Assembly: GCA_023404095.1 (NCBI GenBank)
Contig: JAEYDD010000041.1
Span: 186,001-250,000, forward strand
Direction of reading: 5' to 3'
Length of the DNA stretch: 64,000 nt
Source of the DNA: Pseudomonadota bacterium
GTDB taxonomy: Bacteria > Pseudomonadota > Alphaproteobacteria > Rhizobiales > Rhizobiaceae
Part shown: positions 1 to 7,421 of the stretch, piece after piece
How positions within the stretch are numbered: position 1 is the stretch's first letter
How the letters are laid out: every line of letters starts with the position of its first letter
Made by a program: the position numbers and the translations under genes
Notes under the pieces: generated by a model
Databases searched by the model: none
Seen by the model: the letters and a program-made list of their open reading frames with translations, nothing else
Told to the model about the DNA's origin: nothing

Positions 1-1929
1 GTCGCCGATGTCTCCGCCATTCTCCAGAAGCGCGCTCTTGAAGTCGCCGAGGAACGACGAAACGCCTTCGCGGATCTCGTCGCTTTCCAGCGATTGCCGG
101 ATCATGGCGGCTTGACGGCTGCCCAAATCCTCTGAAAGCCCGTACTGCCGCAGCGTCGTGACGATCTGCTGATCCTGCTTGGACAGGGACGAGAATCGTG
201 CCTTGTTCAACAGATCCTGCTGCAACTTTGCCTGCGCCAGGGCCTCTGAGAACTTCGCGTAAAGCGCGACTTTCTGCTCAATCTCTGCCCGTTGGGCTTC
301 GTTGAGTGACCGGCCTTTGTCTTCAGCCTGCTGGAGGAGGTCCAATCGGAACCGCGCCGCGTCGGTTGCCGCACCATAAGTTCCGAGCAAGTCGGACTCG
401 AGTTGCAACTGTGCAATGCGGTCGTCGGCCGACTTTATCAGGTCGCGATAGGCGTTTGCCGCTCGTTGCGCTGCTGTTTCGGCTTTTTTGTTCGGCTCGT
501 CGCCGAGCTGAATTGGCTTGGCGCCGGGAATTGGAACGCCTACTGTCCGGCCGTCAGAATTCGTGACGGCTGGGTTTTCGTTCTGCGCCTGCCGAGCGCG
601 GAAATCCTGAATGTCGTTCTGGTCTATGAGAAAGCGGCCATCGCCGCTGAATACAGGACCGATTTGCCCCAGCGGGCCTAGTTGCTTAACCAGGTCGACT
701 AGGACCGCCGCTTCAGTCTTCAGTTCTCCAGCGTTTTGTGACGCTGTATCCAGCGCGGTACTAAGCGCACCAATCTGCTCGGCGAACGTCTTTACAACAG
801 GGACGCCCGTCTTATCGAAAAGCATAAGCAGCGCATCTTGCGCCTTCTTCGCTTCCTCGGAACTGGCAGTTCCCTTGTCTATTCCGTTGGCTAACTTAAA
901 GAAGGATTGCTCGACCGCAGAGACTAACCCTGCATTCGCCAAGTCGTTTGAGATCAAGGAAGATAGATCGGCAAACTCAACGCGAAGATCTATGGCCCTC
1001 TTTCGCAAATCGGTCCATTGCCTATCGGCTTCCGCCGCGGCCGCATCCTTGATCGAGGCGTTGTCTGCAAGCTTTCGGCGCTCGTCTTGGTACTTTTTGA
1101 GAGCCGGTAATGCTTCGCCCCACTTCTGAACGACGGCCTCAACAAGCTCAGCTTCCTTCTTGAGCGTCTCCTCAGACTTCTGTCCGCCCCATTCAAGCGA
1201 ACTGAAGTATTGGATGGCGGCAGCGCCACCGGCGATCAGGCCGATCGTGACCAGCGAAACTGGGCTGACGAGAGATGCAAATGCGGCGCCAAGGCCGGCA
1301 ATGACTTGCCTTCCCGACCCCATGGTGTTGAGAACGGATGAAAGCTGTGTACCCTGCTGCAGCGCGATTTGCAGCGGGTTCATCCCCATCGCGGACGTTA
1401 CAGCGATATCTTGAAACTGCGCGGCGATGTTTGCGGTTTGGAAGCCCTGCCCAGATCCACCGCGCTGAACCGGCGTATCCGCCAGAGCCGCATTGCGACC
1501 CTTAATGGCCGCCGTCGATGCGAGCGCCGCCTGCCGCTCCTTCTGAATAGCCGACGCCATCTCGGTCGCGGAAATCGCGCCCAAGGCATGCGCCCGCCTG
1601 ATGTCGGCGACAGCGGTTTTGTAGTTGTTGATGGTGGCGAACAGCGGCGAGTAGCGAGCACGAAGGCGCTCAAGCTCTTTGCCTTGGTCTGCCAAGGCTC
1701 CGTTCCACTCTTTTGCAGCCTTGGTGCCTATGCCAACCATGCCCTCAATGCGGGACTGGAGGGCGGTGGTCATAGAATTGTTGATGCCGCGACCGACGGA
1801 ATCGAACTGCTTCTGGATCGTTCCGGTAGCCGCAGCCACATCCGCCTGGAGCTTCTTCAGCCCGCGCGTGGCGGCAGACGGGTCGGTGCTGATGGAGATA
1901 ACAAGATCGTCGGAGGTCTTTTCAACCAT
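1..1929 (-). CDS. Phage tail tape measure protein, N-terminal 643 residues (partial)
   Basis: The reading frame starts at an ATG at 1929 and stays open to base 1, so the gene runs off the window. The product sets tail length and is packed inside the tail tube. Early residues carry coiled-coil-like sequence (TRGLKKLQADVAAATGTIQK). About residues 150-185 hold the family signature QFQDIAVTSAMGMNPLQIAL followed by a Gln-rich stretch, typical of the lambda-like minor tail/tape measure family (Pfam TMP_2). A Gly/Ala-rich hydrophobic segment (VSLVTIGLIAGGAAAIQYF) follows near residue 220, also usual for tape measures. It lies directly downstream of the tail chaperone genes, the expected place. Confidence 0.93.
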   Translation of the reverse strand, partial: MVEKTSDDLVISISTDPSAATRGLKKLQADVAAATGTIQKQFDSVGRGINNSMTTALQSRIEGMVGIGTKAAKEWNGALADQGKELERLRARYSPLFATINNYKTAVADIRRAHALGAISATEMASAIQKERQAALASTAAIKGRNAALADTPVQRGGSGQGFQTANIAAQFQDIAVTSAMGMNPLQIALQQGTQLSSVLNTMGSGRQVIAGLGAAFASLVSPVSLVTIGLIAGGAAAIQYFSSLEWGGQKSEETLKKEAELVEAVVQKWGEALPALKKYQDERRKLADNASIKDAAAAEADRQWTDLRKRAIDLRVEFADLSSLISNDLANAGLVSAVEQSFFKLANGIDKGTASSEEAKKAQDALLMLFDKTGVPVVKTFAEQIGALSTALDTASQNAGELKTEAAVLVDLVKQLGPLGQIGPVFSGDGRFLIDQNDIQDFRARQAQNENPAVTNSDGRTVGVPIPGAKPIQLGDEPNKKAETAAQRAANAYRDLIKSADDRIAQLQLESDLLGTYGAATDAARFRLDLLQQAEDKGRSLNEAQRAEIEQKVALYAKFSEALAQAKLQQDLLNKARFSSLSKQDQQIVTTLRQYGLSEDLGSRQAAMIRQSLESDEIREGVSSFLGDFKSALLENGGDIGD

Positions 1930-1950
1930 CAGCAGTATGTCCTAAACATG

Positions 1951-1978
1951 AGAAAGCCCGCGCGAGGCGGGCCTTCTG
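1951..1978 (-). terminator. Hairpin between tail chaperone region and tape measure gene
   Basis: Perfect GCCCGC/GCGGGC stem with a five-base loop, extended by A/T pairs. Read on the minus strand it is followed by TTTCTC, so it resembles a Rho-independent terminator or attenuator upstream of the tape measure start. Confidence 0.55.
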
Positions 1979-1988
1979 GAGGGGTGAA

Positions 1989-2228
1989 ATGGATGGACCA
2001 ATCATCGACCACCAGGTCGACTTCCTTCGTCAAGTCGGAGAAGACCTCATTGCCAAGGTCGAGTTACGGGTCAGGCGCGACGAGCAAGATCCTCACGGTG
2101 ATACCCTGAGTATCCACGTGCGGCTGCCTCCTGATGCCGGAAGTATGCCTTTCGGAAAGCTTCAAGCTCTTGCCGTAGAGAGTGCACTTCGGCTTCTAGG
2201 CGAATTATCGCCGCATCTCCGACGGTAG
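1989..2228 (+). CDS. Small hypothetical protein, 79 residues, plus strand in late region
   Basis: This ORF opposes the late genes. It has a strong ribosome-binding site (GGAGGGG, 5 bases before ATG). The product has two beta-like stretches (KVELRVRR, TLSIHVRLPP) and a C-terminal helix (LQALAVESALRLLGEL), which looks like a small folded alpha/beta protein. I recognise no family. A minus-strand 56-residue ORF occupies the same DNA, and at most one is likely to matter. The ribosome-binding site and codon choice favour this one slightly; the phage gene direction favours the other. Confidence 0.5.
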   Translation: MDGPIIDHQVDFLRQVGEDLIAKVELRVRRDEQDPHGDTLSIHVRLPPDAGSMPFGKLQALAVESALRLLGELSPHLRR

Positions 2229-2241
2229 GTCTTTCGTCCAT
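2071..2241 (-). CDS. Alternative 56-residue coiled-coil ORF in tail operon
   Basis: It starts at an ATG that overlaps the stop of the tail chaperone extension (TGATG), the normal arrangement for translational coupling. The residues are helical and charged (RLEAEVHSLRQELEAF) with a basic, Tyr-containing tail. Its direction and coupling fit a phage late gene, but it is antisense to a plus-strand ORF with a better ribosome-binding site. No family is recognised. Confidence 0.35.
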   Translation of the reverse strand: MDERPTVGDAAIIRLEAEVHSLRQELEAFRKAYFRHQEAAARGYSGYHREDLARRA

Positions 2242-2474
2242 CACCCATACCTCTTCAGCAACTCTTCCATCTCGCGCCCGGTCGGAGCGCTTTGCTCCTT
2301 GCCGGTTCCGTTGGCATCGTTGCGGCCATGGATCGCCTCGAAGAACTCGGTAAGCGTGGCGTCCCAGAAATCACCGGGGCGCCAGCCGAGGCCACCAAGG
2401 CCAATCCGCATCCAGTCCCGCCAAGGAAAATCGGGTTCGGTGTTTAGCTTGCCGCCTCTTCGGCGGCTGCTCCG
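2241..2474 (-). CDS. Tail assembly chaperone extension (TAC_6/rcc01693-like), made by -1 frameshift
   Basis: A 77-residue frame follows and overlaps the end of the upstream chaperone gene in the -1 frame. It contains the family pattern FPWRDWMRIGLGGLGWRP..FWDATLTEFFEA, typical of the short GTA-type tail chaperone (Pfam Phage_TAC_6, TIGR02216). There is no good start of its own: the first in-frame ATG (2411) lies inside the conserved motif and lacks a ribosome-binding site. A GGGAAAC slippery heptamer sits where the frames overlap, so expression as a frameshift fusion (like lambda gpG-T) is the simplest reading. It ends by overlapping the next ORF (TGATG). Confidence 0.8.
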   Translation of the reverse strand, partial: RSSRRRGGKLNTEPDFPWRDWMRIGLGGLGWRPGDFWDATLTEFFEAIHGRNDANGTGKEQSAPTGREMEELLKRYG

Positions 2475-2794
2475 TTTCCCTCTTCACCCTCGAAATGGTG
2501 CGACAGCGCCTCAGCGAACGCCGCCGCGCAAGCGGCAAAGTGCTTCAGCTTCAGCTTCTCGATCGCAGCAAGTCGGTCGCCGCGGATGGTAAGGAGCTCG
2601 ATACCAGCCAATGTGGCCGCCGCCTCCACCCCAGAAAGCCGGATGAACAGATCCTGGAAGGACTTGCACTCAAGACGGGTCGACACGGCCGCGAGACCGC
2701 CCATGGTGGCCGCGATCACAAGCTCGATGTCGTCGATCTTGAGCAGGACTTCACCGCGGGCGCCGTTGGCGTTCAGTTTCTCCTCTTTGGCCAT
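2444..2794 (-). CDS. Phage tail assembly chaperone (GTA/TAC_11-like), zero-frame product
   Basis: 116 residues, equivalent to lambda gpG. It is thought to coat the tape measure protein during tail assembly. The protein is mixed alpha/beta at the start (GEVLLKIDDIELVIAATMGGL), contains a helical core (FQDLFIRLSGVEAAATLAGIEL) and ends in an acidic, Ala-rich tail, as seen in gene-transfer-agent tail chaperones. It lies 3 bases downstream of the tail tube gene. Near codon 106 the GGGAAAC heptamer allows a fraction of ribosomes to slip into the downstream chaperone domain. Confidence 0.82.
   Translation of the reverse strand: MAKEEKLNANGARGEVLLKIDDIELVIAATMGGLAAVSTRLECKSFQDLFIRLSGVEAAATLAGIELLTIRGDRLAAIEKLKLKHFAACAAAFAEALSHHFEGEEGNGAAAEEAAS
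2474..2480 (-). promoter_or_regulatory. -1 ribosomal frameshift slippery heptamer G GGA AAC
   Basis: On the minus strand the zero frame of the upstream chaperone reads GAG GGA AAC GGA. The heptamer G-GGA-AAC lets both tRNAs re-pair in the -1 frame (GGG, AAA), as in the lambda G/T signal GGGAAAG. The -1 frame then continues straight into the TAC_6-like domain. Confidence 0.8.
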
Positions 2795-2797
2795 TCG

Positions 2798-3229
2798 TTA
2801 CGCCTCCGCCGTGAACTCGAGCACGTCCGCAGCGACAAAGGTTGCGCTGAATTCCATGTTCGGCTCGACATCACCATCGAAGGAAAAGTCTGTGACCATC
2901 CACGAGCCTTCGTAAGTGCCATCGCCGGGAACAACGACCTGGGCGTTGAACGCCGTGGCCGCGCGGACGTGGGCCATGAAGGCATCCATCGCAGTGCCGG
3001 CCACGAAGTTGCCGGAGCCGCTGAAGGTGCGGTTTGAAATGCCGGGGCGGCTCGTCTTCTGCACCGGGCCGCCAGGATTGGTGCACGATGGAATGGTGGT
3101 GTCGACTTCGTTTGCCGACATATTGAAGCTGCGGGTCTTCAGGCCGCAAAGGTTCGTGAAAATTTCGGGATCTGCGCCATCGCCGATTTTCAGGAGCAAA
3201 AGTCTGCCGAGCTGCTGGCCGTCTGCCAT
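2798..3229 (-). CDS. Phage major tail (tail tube) protein
   Basis: 143 residues, the usual length of TP901-1/Phage_tail_2 tube proteins. The product polymerises into the inner tail tube. Typical features are an N-terminal MADGQQLGRLLLLKIGDG strand, the NMSANEVDTT segment and a beta-rich C-terminus (YEGSWMVTDFSFDGDVEP) of the kind that describes an added tail-tube domain. It sits between the tail terminator (upstream) and tail chaperones (downstream), the conserved order in HK97-type siphoviruses. Confidence 0.9.
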   Translation of the reverse strand: MADGQQLGRLLLLKIGDGADPEIFTNLCGLKTRSFNMSANEVDTTIPSCTNPGGPVQKTSRPGISNRTFSGSGNFVAGTAMDAFMAHVRAATAFNAQVVVPGDGTYEGSWMVTDFSFDGDVEPNMEFSATFVAADVLEFTAEA

Positions 3230-3313
3230 AGGGTCTCCTTCGCCGGCGACAGCCGGACGTCACTGTGGTGGTTGTGGTGGTGTGGTTATTGGGAGAGCTA
3301 CGCCGTCGTCGGC

Positions 3314-3745
3314 CTAAGCCGTCAGGCGCTCAACGCTCGCGACAAACTCGATCACGGCGTGGCTGGTGATGCCGTCAGGGTCACGGAAGACACGCGTATT
3401 CCGGTAGTTCAAAGACACAAGCCGCCAGGTCGGCAGCGTCGCCTCATATCGGTGCAGCGCAGCCTTTACTTCGCCCGCAATCTGCCGAGCCTCTGGTCTA
3501 GCCTTCTCGCGAGACCATGCGTGCAAGGTGAGGAAAACCTGCTCGCCGGTGATGCAGGTGGCATCGTCGACAAGCGTCTGGCTCTCGCCGATCGTCACAT
3601 ACGGAAAGGTCGCCGCAGCAACGTTGCCATTGTTGTCGACCGGGACATGGTCGTAGACGCGGCTGCCAATTATCGCGTTGAGCGGCGCATACCCCTTAAG
3701 GCGTGGCACGATGACGCCCTGCAGCTCCATGTCCGAACTGGCCAT
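3314..3745 (-). CDS. Tail terminator / head-tail joining protein (DUF3168)
   Basis: 143 residues. The pattern of an N-terminal helix, YDHVP, FPYVTIGES, then HAWSREKARPEARQIAGEV and a C-terminal strand with NTRVFRDPDG matches DUF3168 (Pfam), whose members cap the growing tail and join it to the head. It starts 1 base after the preceding HK97 gp10-like gene. The gene order capsid, connectors, gp10, DUF3168, tube supports the assignment. Confidence 0.9.
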   Translation of the reverse strand: MASSDMELQGVIVPRLKGYAPLNAIIGSRVYDHVPVDNNGNVAAATFPYVTIGESQTLVDDATCITGEQVFLTLHAWSREKARPEARQIAGEVKAALHRYEATLPTWRLVSLNYRNTRVFRDPDGITSHAVIEFVASVERLTA

Positions 3746-3746
3746 T

Positions 3747-4235
3747 CTACTTCCTCATGGCTTCCCTCACGCCGCGGCTAACCGCAAGGCTGATGCTGCG
3801 CTTGATCTTCGCCCGGCGCTCCCGCCATGTCGGAAAGATATGCGGTTGCGCCGTGGTGCCGGGATGCTGCGTGCCTTCACCCGCCCGATGCTGCGCCCAG
3901 CCCAAGGCTGTGCCGCCGCCTTTGGCCGTGTTGTGTGGTGCGGTCCCGAATTCAAGAAAGCGCCAAATAAATTCGGCAAAGATTCCAACGGCATGTGGGT
4001 CGTTCTTCACCTTTGCCGATAGCCGCTCCTGATGCGGGCGGCTGCTGATGAGGTCCGCTTCGATGCTTTCGCGGTATTCAAGCGTAGCGCCCTCTGGCGC
4101 CCTCACTCGGATAACGTCCGCAAGCTCCTCGCCGGCCTTGAGCTTTGCCTCGGTCGTATACTTGTCAACGCTGGGCGCCAGTTCTGCCAGTCGCCGGAAC
4201 AGCGCCTCGCGGCCCGCAACCTTCGCCTTGATCAC
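3747..4235 (-). CDS. HK97 gp10-like head-tail joining/minor structural protein
   Basis: 162 residues. It shows the gp10 family layout: a helical N-terminus (REALFRRLAELAPSVDKYTTE), a central strand region, the strongly conserved FLEFGTAPHN motif followed by HPGTTAQPHIFPTWRERR. It acts at the head-tail interface. Its start overlaps the upstream adaptor stop by 4 bases, indicating translational coupling. Confidence 0.9.
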   Translation of the reverse strand: MIKAKVAGREALFRRLAELAPSVDKYTTEAKLKAGEELADVIRVRAPEGATLEYRESIEADLISSRPHQERLSAKVKNDPHAVGIFAEFIWRFLEFGTAPHNTAKGGGTALGWAQHRAGEGTQHPGTTAQPHIFPTWRERRAKIKRSISLAVSRGVREAMRK

Positions 4236-4597
4236 GTCGCAACTCCGTCATCCACCAGCAGATCGAGCCATGCGCCCTTTTGGTCGGGATTCGTCACCGT
4301 CCTGATGTTCAGGACCCGTGAAGGGTTTCGTGCGTCGACAGCACGCCAGGCCGGCGTAACCTGGCGACTATCCGAACTGACGCGAATGCGCGCCGTGTAC
4401 GGCTGCACGCCGGTCAACCTTGCTGCCTGGACCGGTTCGCCACCTCGTAGCGGCACTAGCTCGGCCGGCGCGGTGAAGATCGTTTCCCACGGACCTCCCT
4501 GTGGCGAACCATAGTCAGGCTCGCCTTCAGGTGTTGCACCTTGCCGCTGGAAGTGCAGCAGTTCGCGCATGCGGCCGGCGCTGGGTTTCTTCGCCAT
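4232..4597 (-). CDS. Phage head-tail adaptor (Phage_H_T_join family)
   Basis: 121 residues from the ATG at 4597, chosen because it has a GGAAGAGGA ribosome-binding site and begins MAKKPSAGRMRELLHFQR, the normal start of this family. An in-frame start 60 bases upstream is unlikely. The WETIFTAPAELVPLRGGE and NIRTVTNPDQKGAWLDLLV segments are typical of SPP1 gp16/HK97 gp9-like stoppers. It begins inside the end of the preceding small gene. Confidence 0.88.
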   Translation of the reverse strand: MAKKPSAGRMRELLHFQRQGATPEGEPDYGSPQGGPWETIFTAPAELVPLRGGEPVQAARLTGVQPYTARIRVSSDSRQVTPAWRAVDARNPSRVLNIRTVTNPDQKGAWLDLLVDDGVAT

Positions 4598-4757
4598 CGG
4601 TCGTCCTCTTCCGCTTAGCCGCGACGGCCTTGCCCTTATCGATCGCCTCAGCGGCACAAGCGCGCGTGACGTTCAGGTGCATGCCGGCCTTGTAGGCAAT
4701 CGTGAATCCTGGCTGGATCCAGTAGAAATCGTCGCTGAAGCGGACCCAGGGCATCAC
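4527..4757 (-). CDS. Small phage protein of the connector module, 76 residues
   Basis: The N-terminal 45 residues (MPWVRFSDDFYWIQPGFTIA, then AGMHLNVTRACAAEAIDKGK) match small proteins regularly found between head-tail connectors in alphaproteobacterial phages; their function is unknown. The second Met (4754) is an equally good start. The basic C-terminal 25 residues overlap the adaptor gene by 71 bases, longer than usual, so the natural stop may have been lost. Confidence 0.7.
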   Translation of the reverse strand: MMPWVRFSDDFYWIQPGFTIAYKAGMHLNVTRACAAEAIDKGKAVAAKRKRTTDGEETQRRPHARTAALPAARCNT

Positions 4758-4809
4758 GCGCCTCTTCGAAAGTTGCAGAGAAGCGCGTCAAAGGGGGTGG
4801 ACTTGATCA

Positions 4810-5088
4810 TCACACCATCAACAGTCGATACGGATCGATCAGCCGGCGCGCGCTCTTGTTCTCTATGAGCTTTTCGGTCGTCTGCGCTTCACGTTGCTCA
4901 TAGAGATCCGCCATCACCAGCAGCGTGGCGGCGTCAAACTCGAACTCGGCGCCAGTGGGCACCGTCTCGCGATTGCAGTACCGCAGCGCCCAGGCTGCCG
5001 CCGCATTCAGATAGAGCTGGATATCGGCGTCATCATCGGAGAAACCTACCCGGAGATGCCGCTTTGCCTGCTCAAGTGTCACCGCCAT
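4810..5088 (-). CDS. Phage gp6-like head-tail connector
   Basis: 92 residues from the ATG at 5088 (MAVTLEQAKRHLRVGFSDDD). The earlier in-frame Met adds only an unconserved Arg-rich stretch. The helical pattern DDADIQLYLNAAAAWALRYC, then LLVMADLYEQREA is the DNA-packaging/connector family (Pfam Phage_connect_1, HK97 gp6), which forms the ring below the portal. Confidence 0.88.
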   Translation of the reverse strand: MAVTLEQAKRHLRVGFSDDDADIQLYLNAAAAWALRYCNRETVPTGAEFEFDAATLLVMADLYEQREAQTTEKLIENKSARRLIDPYRLLMV

Positions 5089-5263
5089 TGGACAGCCTCC
5101 GCTTCGGCGCTTCCTTGGCCTTGACAACCTCTTCGACAGCCCAGCCTTCAGCCACTGCCACTTCGGCCATGCGGCCGGTCACGATCTCGTCGACTTCGAA
5201 CTGCCGCGGATATACTTCGCCCTCGGGGACGCCGGGGAAAGCCTTGGTTACTCGCGCTTCCAT
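5072..5263 (-). CDS. Small phage protein between capsid and connector, 63 residues
   Basis: A short beta-rich N-terminus (KAFPGVPEGEVYPRQFEVDE) is followed by GRMAEVAVAEGWA and a charged tail. Proteins of this size and pattern are common right after the capsid gene in HK97-like phages; the role is unknown. It overlaps the connector start by 17 bases. Confidence 0.78.
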   Translation of the reverse strand: MEARVTKAFPGVPEGEVYPRQFEVDEIVTGRMAEVAVAEGWAVEEVVKAKEAPKRRLSNGGDT

Positions 5264-5283
5264 TCGCGCCTCCTATCGTGTGG

Positions 5284-5309
5284 GAAAAAGGGGCGCCGAA
5301 GCGCCCCTC
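5284..5309 (-). terminator. Rho-independent terminator after major capsid gene
   Basis: On the minus strand a GGGGCGC-TTCG-GCGCCCC hairpin is followed directly by five T. It lies in the short gap after the capsid stop. It may lower transcription of the genes downstream relative to the capsid, which is needed in large amounts. Confidence 0.85.
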
Positions 5310-5314
5310 ACCTA

Positions 5315-6535
5315 TTAAGCGTTCACAGCGACCTTGTGGTAGCGCAGCGCGGTCGGGTCGGTGACGCCGCCGCCAACGCGCTTGGTCGTGTAGAACTGCA
5401 CGAACGGCTTATTGGAGTAGGGATCGCGCAGGATGCGGATGCCGGTGCGGTCAACAACCAGGTAGCCGCGGGCGAAGTCGCCGAACACGATCGGAATCGC
5501 GTCTGCAGCGATGTCCGGCATCGCGGCAAGCTCGGTGACCGGGAAGCCAAGGATGGTCGCCGGCTGGCCAGCAACAAGGCCGGGCTGCCAAACGAAATTT
5601 CCCTGGCCATCCTTCAGTTTACGAATTGCACCCTGCGTCTTACGGTTCATGGTGAACCGTGCATTCGGCGTGCGCTCGCTCGGCAGGTCATAAACCAGGT
5701 CGACCAGACCATCGGTCGTTAGTGCGGCTGCGGAGCCGGAGTTGACGGTCGGGATCGCGCCCCACGGATGCGACGGTGCCGTGGTATAGGTCAGGATGCC
5801 CTTCGGCTTGTCGGTGCCGTTGCCGGAAACAAACGCGATGCCTTCCTGGTAGGCGAATTCCGTCTCGACCTCACCGGCAAGCCAGTTCTCGAGGTTGAGC
5901 ACGGAGTCGTCCAGGAGGCGCTGGGTAGCGGCCGGGTTCGCGTAGATCTCGCCCGTGTTGAACTTGACCTCCGCGAACTTCGCAGCGTTCGTTTCGGGAC
6001 GAGCAGCGGACTCGCCGACCCAGCCGGAAGCCGTAGCGCGGTCGTTGTAGAGTTTCGTGAAGCCGTTGCCGCTGATCGTGATCACCGTTGCGATCTGGCG
6101 CATCGGCGAGACGATCTTGAGCTTGTCAGTGACGGTGCGGTCCCACTCGGTCGGCGCCGTATAGCCGCCGTCAGCCGGCGTGGTGACGTTCATTGCGGCC
6201 TTCGGGCCAGCGGCGATGGCAGCCTCGATCGCGGCCTCAATGCCGGCCTCGTCGCCCTTGCGGAAGAATCGCTCGAACGCCTTGGCATATTCGGAGCGCG
6301 GCTTTTCATCGCCGGCCTGCGAGCCAGTCTGCAGCGCGGCAAGTTTGACTGCCTGCTCATCAAGAGCGGCCTGCAGGTCGCCAACGGCAGCGTTAATGCG
6401 GTCGACCTTCTCACTGCGGACGACGTCCTCGGCGCCCTTCTTTACATCGGCAAGGGCGGCGTTGTGTTCTGCCTTGAACGCCTCGAACGCGCGGCCCTGC
6501 TCTTCAATGAGAGCCTTGATTTCCCTAGTGTCCAC
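5315..6535 (-). CDS. HK97-family major capsid protein
   Basis: 406 residues, normal for an HK97 gp5-type protein with delta (scaffold) domain. Residues 1-100 are a charged coiled-coil delta region expected to be cut by the prohead protease. From about residue 115 the HK97 fold begins with TPADGGYTAPTEWDRTV, then VSPMRQIATVITISGNGF, EFAYQEGIAFVSGNGTDKPKG and a C-terminal PFVQFYTTKRVGGGV. It follows the protease gene with an 11-base overlap and is followed by a strong terminator. Confidence 0.96.
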   Translation of the reverse strand: MDTREIKALIEEQGRAFEAFKAEHNAALADVKKGAEDVVRSEKVDRINAAVGDLQAALDEQAVKLAALQTGSQAGDEKPRSEYAKAFERFFRKGDEAGIEAAIEAAIAAGPKAAMNVTTPADGGYTAPTEWDRTVTDKLKIVSPMRQIATVITISGNGFTKLYNDRATASGWVGESAARPETNAAKFAEVKFNTGEIYANPAATQRLLDDSVLNLENWLAGEVETEFAYQEGIAFVSGNGTDKPKGILTYTTAPSHPWGAIPTVNSGSAAALTTDGLVDLVYDLPSERTPNARFTMNRKTQGAIRKLKDGQGNFVWQPGLVAGQPATILGFPVTELAAMPDIAADAIPIVFGDFARGYLVVDRTGIRILRDPYSNKPFVQFYTTKRVGGGVTDPTALRYHKVAVNA

Positions 6536-7421
6536 GTCGGACCTCCAAAATTGATTTGACGCTGGCGAACGCCGCTTTCAGGGCGACCATGTCGTCTGGA
6601 TTTGGTTGCTTGTTGCCAGCGTCACGCGTGGCGTCCAGGGCTGCATCGCGCTCACCCGCAATTTCATTCAGGAGCTCGTAACGCTCTTTGCGAGACAGCC
6701 CCTGCGACGCCAAAGCGGCCTCAATGCGCCGCTTGGCCATGATCTGTGACGGGACGGCGGCCTTTGCCTCCGCTCCGCTCACCTTTTCGAACTTGCCGTC
6801 AGCGAAGCCCTTGTCGATCGCCTCGGACACAGTCATGAACGTGCCGTCGGAGCTCTTGCCGACACCGTCGAGCAGCGCAAAGATTTTGGCCTCGGAGAGG
6901 CCGGTGCGCTCCACATAGATTGAGGCCATCGCCTCATCGAACTTCTGGAAAAGCGTAGACGCTTCGGCGAAATCGTGATGATTGCCGATCGCCATGCCCC
7001 AGGCGCGATGCACCATTATCATGGTACCGGTGCCCATGAGCACCTTGTCGCCGGCCATTGCTATGATGGAGGCCGCACTAGCTGCAACGCCCATCACGCG
7101 CACCGTCACTTCGGCTGGATGCTCTGCCAGAAGGTTGTAAATCGCCAGACCTTCGAACATATCGCCGCCGGGCGAATTGATGTTCACGGTGACAGGGTTG
7201 GCACCGATGCCGCGAAGGGCGGCGGCCATCCGCTTGGCGGTAAACCCTTCACCAGTCCACCAATCCTCGCCGATCTGATCGTATATCGAGATGGTGTTCG
7301 CCTCATCGGCTTCCGCAGCGAGTGGCGCAGCACTCCACCGCGCCATGGCTGACTTCGGCACGTCCCAACGGTAGGCGCCGGGACGCTCTATTGCGCCAAC
7401 CGGCGCCCTATTTAGGCTCAT
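6525..7421 (-). CDS. ClpP-like prohead (head maturation) protease
   Basis: 298 residues. The ClpP/crotonase fold is clear from NINSPGGDMFEGLAIYNLL, the nucleophile motif GVAASAAS (Ser about residue 115) and the His motif MVHRAW (His about 138). This serine protease cuts the capsid delta domain and itself during head maturation. The C-terminal 90 residues are helical. It overlaps the portal gene upstream by 14 bases and the capsid gene downstream by 11. Confidence 0.94.
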   Translation of the reverse strand: MSLNRAPVGAIERPGAYRWDVPKSAMARWSAAPLAAEADEANTISIYDQIGEDWWTGEGFTAKRMAAALRGIGANPVTVNINSPGGDMFEGLAIYNLLAEHPAEVTVRVMGVAASAASIIAMAGDKVLMGTGTMIMVHRAWGMAIGNHHDFAEASTLFQKFDEAMASIYVERTGLSEAKIFALLDGVGKSSDGTFMTVSEAIDKGFADGKFEKVSGAEAKAAVPSQIMAKRRIEAALASQGLSRKERYELLNEIAGERDAALDATRDAGNKQPNPDDMVALKAAFASVKSILEVRRGH

